Below, in pieces: positions 54,201-57,142 of a DNA stretch of 57,142 bases. The stretch is from Rhodospirillales bacterium BBD 1991-14 (GTDB lineage: Bacteria > Pseudomonadota > Alphaproteobacteria > Kiloniellales > Kiloniellaceae). The notes below the pieces were generated by a model. The model was not told where the DNA came from, did not search any database, and saw nothing but the letters and a program-made list of their open reading frames with translations. A program made the position numbers and the translations under genes. Each line of letters opens with the position of its first letter. Within the stretch, counting starts at the first letter, position 1. The stretch lies in contig LYSY01000014.1 of the NCBI GenBank assembly GCA_001657395.1, positions 1-57,142 on the forward strand, in the 5' to 3' direction.

Positions 54201-57142
54201 CGTTGTCGGTCTCATCCAGGACAATCATCGGGCTGCCGATGACCGCCAGAGCCGCCGTCGGACCGTCGTCCTCGAAGCTGACGGTCACATTGGCGCTGTC
54301 GGTGTCGCCGTCGCCGTCGGTGACCGTGAAGCTGACCGTGACCCGCTCGTCCTGGCCGGCCTCCGGGTTCGCCTCGTCGGCATCGTTCGGGTCGTCATGC
54401 TCGACAGCCCGATAGGTCGCCGCCAGCACTTCGGCCGTGGAGTCGGTGGTGTCCTCGTCGGGCGCACCGTTCTCCTCCAGGACCATGACGAAGGCGACAT
54501 CGCCGCCTGCATCGGCCCCACCGCCGGAACCCACACGGCCGACAACCAGACCGTCCTCGAGGAAGAGGAAGATCGACTGGCCCGTGGCCGTATCCACCAG
54601 GCCGCTGTCGGCGCCCGCCGGATCGTCGAAGGCAATGCCGCCGGTCGCACCCTTGGCGTTCAGGCCATAGCTGAAGGCCACCGCGCCCTGCTGCGCGACG
54701 CTCAGCGCGTCGGTCAGATCGCTCGCCACGCCCAGCGTCCCCAAGGCCGCCTGGGTCGGGGCGTTCAGCGTGACCGTGGCCGGATCGACGTCGTCGGAGA
54801 TGTCGCCGGCGCCCTCGTTCACGAAGCCCGCCGTCTCGTCGACGGTAAGCGTCTCGCCGGCACCGGCGTCGGGCAGCGTGTCGAGCTTGACCTTCAGCGT
54901 CGCCGAGGCTGTGTCGCCATCGGCATCGACAACGGTGTAGTCGAAGGTCTCCTCCGCAGTCGTCGCCCCTTCGGGATCGATGCTGTAGTCGAAGTCGCCG
55001 GTCTCGAGGTTGACGATCAGGGTGCCGCCGCCCGCCGTCGTGATGGTGATCAGACCATCGTCCGAGCCGTCGGTGCTGTCGGTATAGACGACGCCATCGT
55101 GCTCGATCTGGGTAATCGCCTCCGGCACGCCGAAGCCGTCGGCGCCGGCAACGTCGTTGTCGAGCAGGTTGCCGAGGGCCACGGCGTCGGAAACCAGGCT
55201 GTCGATCAGCGTCGCCGCCAGGTCGTTGAAGTCCGTCGCGGTCAGCACCGCGCCGGTGTCCGGCACGATGGCGGTGCCGAAGAAGTCGACGAAGTTCTGC
55301 TCGGTGACGCCGTCACCAATCGCCACCGGCACGACATCGACATCGTTACCGGTGATGTTCGTCTCATTCGCACCCGTAATGGTGGTGCCGCCGTTGTTCA
55401 CATTGCCGTCGCTGAGGAAGAAGATCCGGTCAGCGTGCCCCGGCAGCGCCGTCACCGGATTTGAGAGGTAATTCGGATTACCGAACAGCTCCGTCAAACC
55501 GGCGTTGAAGTCCGTGCTGCCCCCGGTGTTGGGAATGCCCGTCGTCGTCAGCACGCTATCCAGGTTGTTGCTGCCACCGATTTCGACAAAGTCGGCCAGG
55601 GTGTCGCCATCGCCGTCGTAGACGAAGGTCCCGAAGCTTTCTCCGTCAGCGTTGAAGGCAGCGATCGAGAAGGCCAGATTGCCAAGGTTCCCCTGGTCGA
55701 TCAGCGCTTGGATGAAGCTGCGGACTGCAGCGATTTCCTGTGCGTACTCCGTGCTGTCGATGGAGCCGCTGCGGTCGATAACGATACCGATGTTCTGCGG
55801 CCGTGCCGAGGTTTCGGCGATGGCCTCGACGCAGTCGTCGTTCGCCTCCGGCACATCGTCGACGACCGTGATCTCGAAGTCGCCGCCTGCCGGGTCGCCG
55901 TCGCCGTCGGTCACCGTGAACTGGGCGGTGAAATCAAAGCTGTTCTCACCGTTGGGGCCGGTCAGGTGGTCCATCTCTTCCAGCAGGGTGACTTCATAGC
56001 CGTAGGTCACTTCGCCACCGGTGCCGGGGGTCGCCCCGGTGATGACGACCGTGAAGATATCGGTGCCGTCGATGCTGGCCGTCAGGCTCTGACCATCGCC
56101 CGAGGGCGTGTAGGTGATTGTCTCGCCGTTCGGACCGTTGGCCGGGCTGCCGCCGGTGAACGAGAAAGCCGCTGTCAGGTCCGCCGGCAGATCGTTGTTG
56201 AAGTCGACGTCGATCTCGCCGGTGTCGACACGGTCACCGCCCGGTTCCGGGGTCTGGTCGCTGCCGTCCGGCACCAGGTCGTCTTCGTCGAGCAGGCTGT
56301 CTTCCGCGGCGACGACCACGGGTGTCGAGTCATCCACCGACACCGTGAACTGGTAGGTGTCGACGTCAACATTGTCGCTCTCGTCGCACTCTTTGTCGTT
56401 CGCTGCGTTCGGACCGGCCACCGTCGCCGCTTCCGCCGTCGTCGTGACGACCGTGACAGCGATATCGCCATCGAAGCCCGCCGGCGACGTAACCGTCAGG
56501 CTGCCAACCAGAGACTGAACCTGCGCCTCCGAAGCACCGGAAGTATCAAAGGTCCAGGTCCCCGTCGGGTTCTCCACCGGCGCCCCGATCGGGCCCGCAA
56601 GCGTCCAGCCCAACTCACCGTCGGAAAGCGTCACCACGACCTCGGTGATGGACTCCGAGCCGTCCGCGTTGTCCGTCCCGCCCTGGGTCGCCGGCTGATC
56701 GAGATCAGCGACACCCGTCGTGCTGTCCCCGCCCAGTGCAATTGACAGATTCAGATTGATCGGCGTGTTGTCCTGCCCGGAGGCCGCCGTCTGGGTAACC
56801 TCCGAACCGTCAACCACCGCGTCGACATCGACGTCCGCCTCGACCGGGGCGGCCGTCGCCGTGTCCCCGCTCTGGGGGTCCTCCGCCGTCGCCGTGAAGC
56901 TGATATCGGCGCCCATGGTCGTCAGAACGTCCAGGTCGCTGTCCGCCGGCGGCGTCAGGCTCACCGTCAGGACCACCGAGGCCGGGCTGCCATTGGTCGT
57001 GTAGAGGCCCGTCGCCGGGTTGAACGACCCGCCGTCGTTGCCCACAACCGTGCTCGTCCAGCCCTCCGGAACGCCCGGCAGGTTCCCCACCAGGATCTCG
57101 CTCACGAAGTCGTCGCCCTGGGCCGTCACCGTCACCGTGAAC
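51244..57142 (-). CDS. Large T1SS-exported RTX/VWA protein, 5' end outside the window
   Basis: At least 1965 residues; the frame stays open to the window edge, so the N-terminus, including any retention module, is missing. Visible order: cadherin/VCBS-like strands; a T1SS-143-type domain (GQSLTASIDGTDIFTVVITG); VWA 1 with MIDAS DRSGS (about 55180-55803); two DUF5801-like domains (about 53750-54850, VLDETDNDADDGDVGG and FEDDGPTA); VWA 2 with DTSGSM (about 53110-53695); a VCBS-like domain; RTX nonapeptides (GGGGNDFLVGGAGFDTMTGG); and a VCA0849-type secretion domain split by four ~57-residue repeats. Ends NGNIDVPES. VWA domains suggest metal-dependent ligand adhesion. A putative third client of the same secretion system. 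Confidence 0.92.
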   Translation of the reverse strand, partial: FTVTVTAQGDDFVSEILVGNLPGVPEGWTSTVVGNDGGSFNPATGLYTTNGSPASVVLTVSLTPPADSDLDVLTTMGADISFTATAEDPQSGDTATAAPVEADVDVDAVVDGSEVTQTAASGQDNTPINLNLSIALGGDSTTGVADLDQPATQGGTDNADGSESITEVVVTLSDGELGWTLAGPIGAPVENPTGTWTFDTSGASEAQVQSLVGSLTVTSPAGFDGDIAVTVVTTTAEAATVAGPNAANDKECDESDNVDVDTYQFTVSVDDSTPVVVAAEDSLLDEDDLVPDGSDQTPEPGGDRVDTGEIDVDFNNDLPADLTAAFSFTGGSPANGPNGETITYTPSGDGQSLTASIDGTDIFTVVITGATPGTGGEVTYGYEVTLLEEMDHLTGPNGENSFDFTAQFTVTDGDGDPAGGDFEITVVDDVPEANDDCVEAIAETSARPQNIGIVIDRSGSIDSTEYAQEIAAVRSFIQALIDQGNLGNLAFSIAAFNADGESFGTFVYDGDGDTLADFVEIGGSNNLDSVLTTTGIPNTGGSTDFNAGLTELFGNPNYLSNPVTALPGHADRIFFLSDGNVNNGGTTITGANETNITGNDVDVVPVAIGDGVTEQNFVDFFGTAIVPDTGAVLTATDFNDLAATLIDSLVSDAVALGNLLDNDVAGADGFGVPEAITQIEHDGVVYTDSTDGSDDGLITITTAGGGTLIVNLETGDFDYSIDPEGATTAEETFDYTVVDADGDTASATLKVKLDTLPDAGAGETLTVDETAGFVNEGAGDISDDVDPATVTLNAPTQAALGTLGVASDLTDALSVAQQGAVAFSYGLNAKGATGGIAFDDPAGADSGLVDTATGQSIFLFLEDGLVVGRVGSGGGADAGGDVAFVMVLEENGAPDEDTTDSTAEVLAATYRAVEHDDPNDADEANPEAGQDERVTVSFTVTDGDGDTDSANVTVSFEDDGPTAALAVIGSPMIVLDETDNDADDGDVGGLLASKTALGSTLFSETSDFGADGAADSGSLVYSLDLNPGDSGLVDTLSGEAVALSLEGGEIVGRTENGLDEVFRISIDPSSGDVTVTQSRAVEHDNPGDPDEAASPEVLAGGLVQATVTATDGDGDSDSASVELGALIKFEDDGPTAQDDAAEVTENNPVSFDLMFILDTSGSMDESSGISGQSRLQAAGESLKQLIDAYFLISNDVSIQLVTFATNAAAVPGTFTDAAAAKAAVDAIVAAGGDGFTNYADALSTAQANYSPGPAAPDAINTVYFLSDGAPTTPPDGDSDSLTSGEVAAWESFLASEGAEAIAVGVGTGISGADDDLEDVAFPRDPVIVNDFADLADALLATVPEPNAVSGNVLEGADSVPDTDDAGEDDAGSDGFGTPPVTQFIHDGNVYNPNTAVGGLVLSNSGGMIVIMTALGGRFEFDFNTGDYTYTAPEVASDDSESFLYTLQDGDGDTATATLTVSVNDNAAPVASGDTVLTNIVDGSDIIIPAAALLANDSDANGDPVSVFSVQDPLPAGSSVVLSTGSTTAIGDAPDSAVFARNASGDFSGSFDYEASDGQQLSGLAEVTVDANAGSTITGTGADEILIAGGENDSLDGGGGNDFLVGGAGFDTMTGGAGSDTFHWSVDDLATQLSGVVVLSTTSNANIGGQFFENDDLVEYDLSTDSGSIFLNDASVFDEEDNNIDAVHVLADGRVVLSTSSSAEYDVPGSNPTFSDGDLVLYDPVADTATIFLDEDLFSNNADIDALHLLGNGNYILSTTDSETLGGLSFRDGDLVEYNPLTDTATLFFNEDLFTGNEDIDAVHVLDNGHIVLSTTNNASLGGLSFENGDLVEYDPITGTASLFLDEDLFSSGENINAAHVLVEPESNVETITDFETTLISGGTNDVLDLTDLLSGLGFDATTDNINDWLTLVDEGADTTVNVDLDGAGGSSGSVDLVLLQGVDLVDAGITVDQLIANGNIDVPES
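51540..52265 (-). repeat. Four ~57-residue propeller-like repeats inside the secretion domain
   Basis: Units begin VVVLSTTSN, RVVLSTSSS, NYILSTTDS and HIVLSTTNN. Each continues with a [DN]DLVEY[DN]-type strand, an IFLDEDLF-type strand and IDAVHVL. They stand between SDTFHWSVDDL and NVETITDFE, which are contiguous in standard T1SS C-terminal target domains. Confidence 0.8.

Overview
The window is high-GC DNA with tightly packed, co-directional genes. A DUF1489 gene, a leucine/isovalerate catabolic operon, and a T1SS with LapG-like protease plus giant RTX adhesins together suggest an alphaproteobacterium, most likely Rhodospirillales-like. That placement is inferred from gene content only; there is no rRNA or tRNA gene here to test it.

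Left part (336-8905, minus strand): one tight operon for the lower leucine degradation pathway, transcribed mccB - liuC - K+ channel - CPA2 antiporter/RCK - mccA - mvaB - DUF1489. Methylcrotonyl-CoA carboxylase, methylglutaconyl-CoA hydratase and HMG-CoA lyase are complete. Isovaleryl-CoA dehydrogenase is not in the window. A potassium channel and a KefB-like antiporter sit inside the operon with gaps of 8-27 nt. Two small plus-strand genes follow: one unknown, and one ribbon-helix-helix protein with a PAS-like C-terminus.

Middle part (10343-21716): a type I secretion and adhesin-release locus. tolC (minus) diverges across a 930-bp regulatory region from lapB/lapC-like genes (ABC permease and membrane-fusion protein). 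A terminator follows lapC. A second operon then holds a LapG-like periplasmic cysteine protease, a two-TM receptor with periplasmic sensor, PAS and a degenerate HD-GYP domain, and an exported trypsin-like protease with a peptidoglycan-binding tail. In classical Lap systems LapG is held by LapD, a degenerate GGDEF-EAL c-di-GMP receptor. Here the gene at that place has lost the HD dyad (SQ instead) but keeps GYP. I propose it as a LapD-like c-di-GMP receptor built on another fold.

Next (21898-27795, plus): a small unknown protein and four glycosyltransferases, two GT4-like and two tandem GT1-like paralogs, probably for surface glycans or adhesin glycosylation.

Right part (27862-57142, minus): an adhesin island. 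In transcription order it has a partial >1960-aa protein with T1SS-143, two VWA and DUF5801-like domains; a 5545-aa giant adhesin; a 1501-aa paralog; and a 249-aa remnant carrying only the lamin-tail-like domain. The two complete adhesins start with a LapA-like retention module containing TAAG or VAAG at the same alignment position, the expected LapG cleavage site. They are built mainly from a ~40-residue RTX-derived repeat. Together the parts describe a complete route: synthesis, type I export, retention in the outer membrane, and regulated proteolytic release of very large adhesins.
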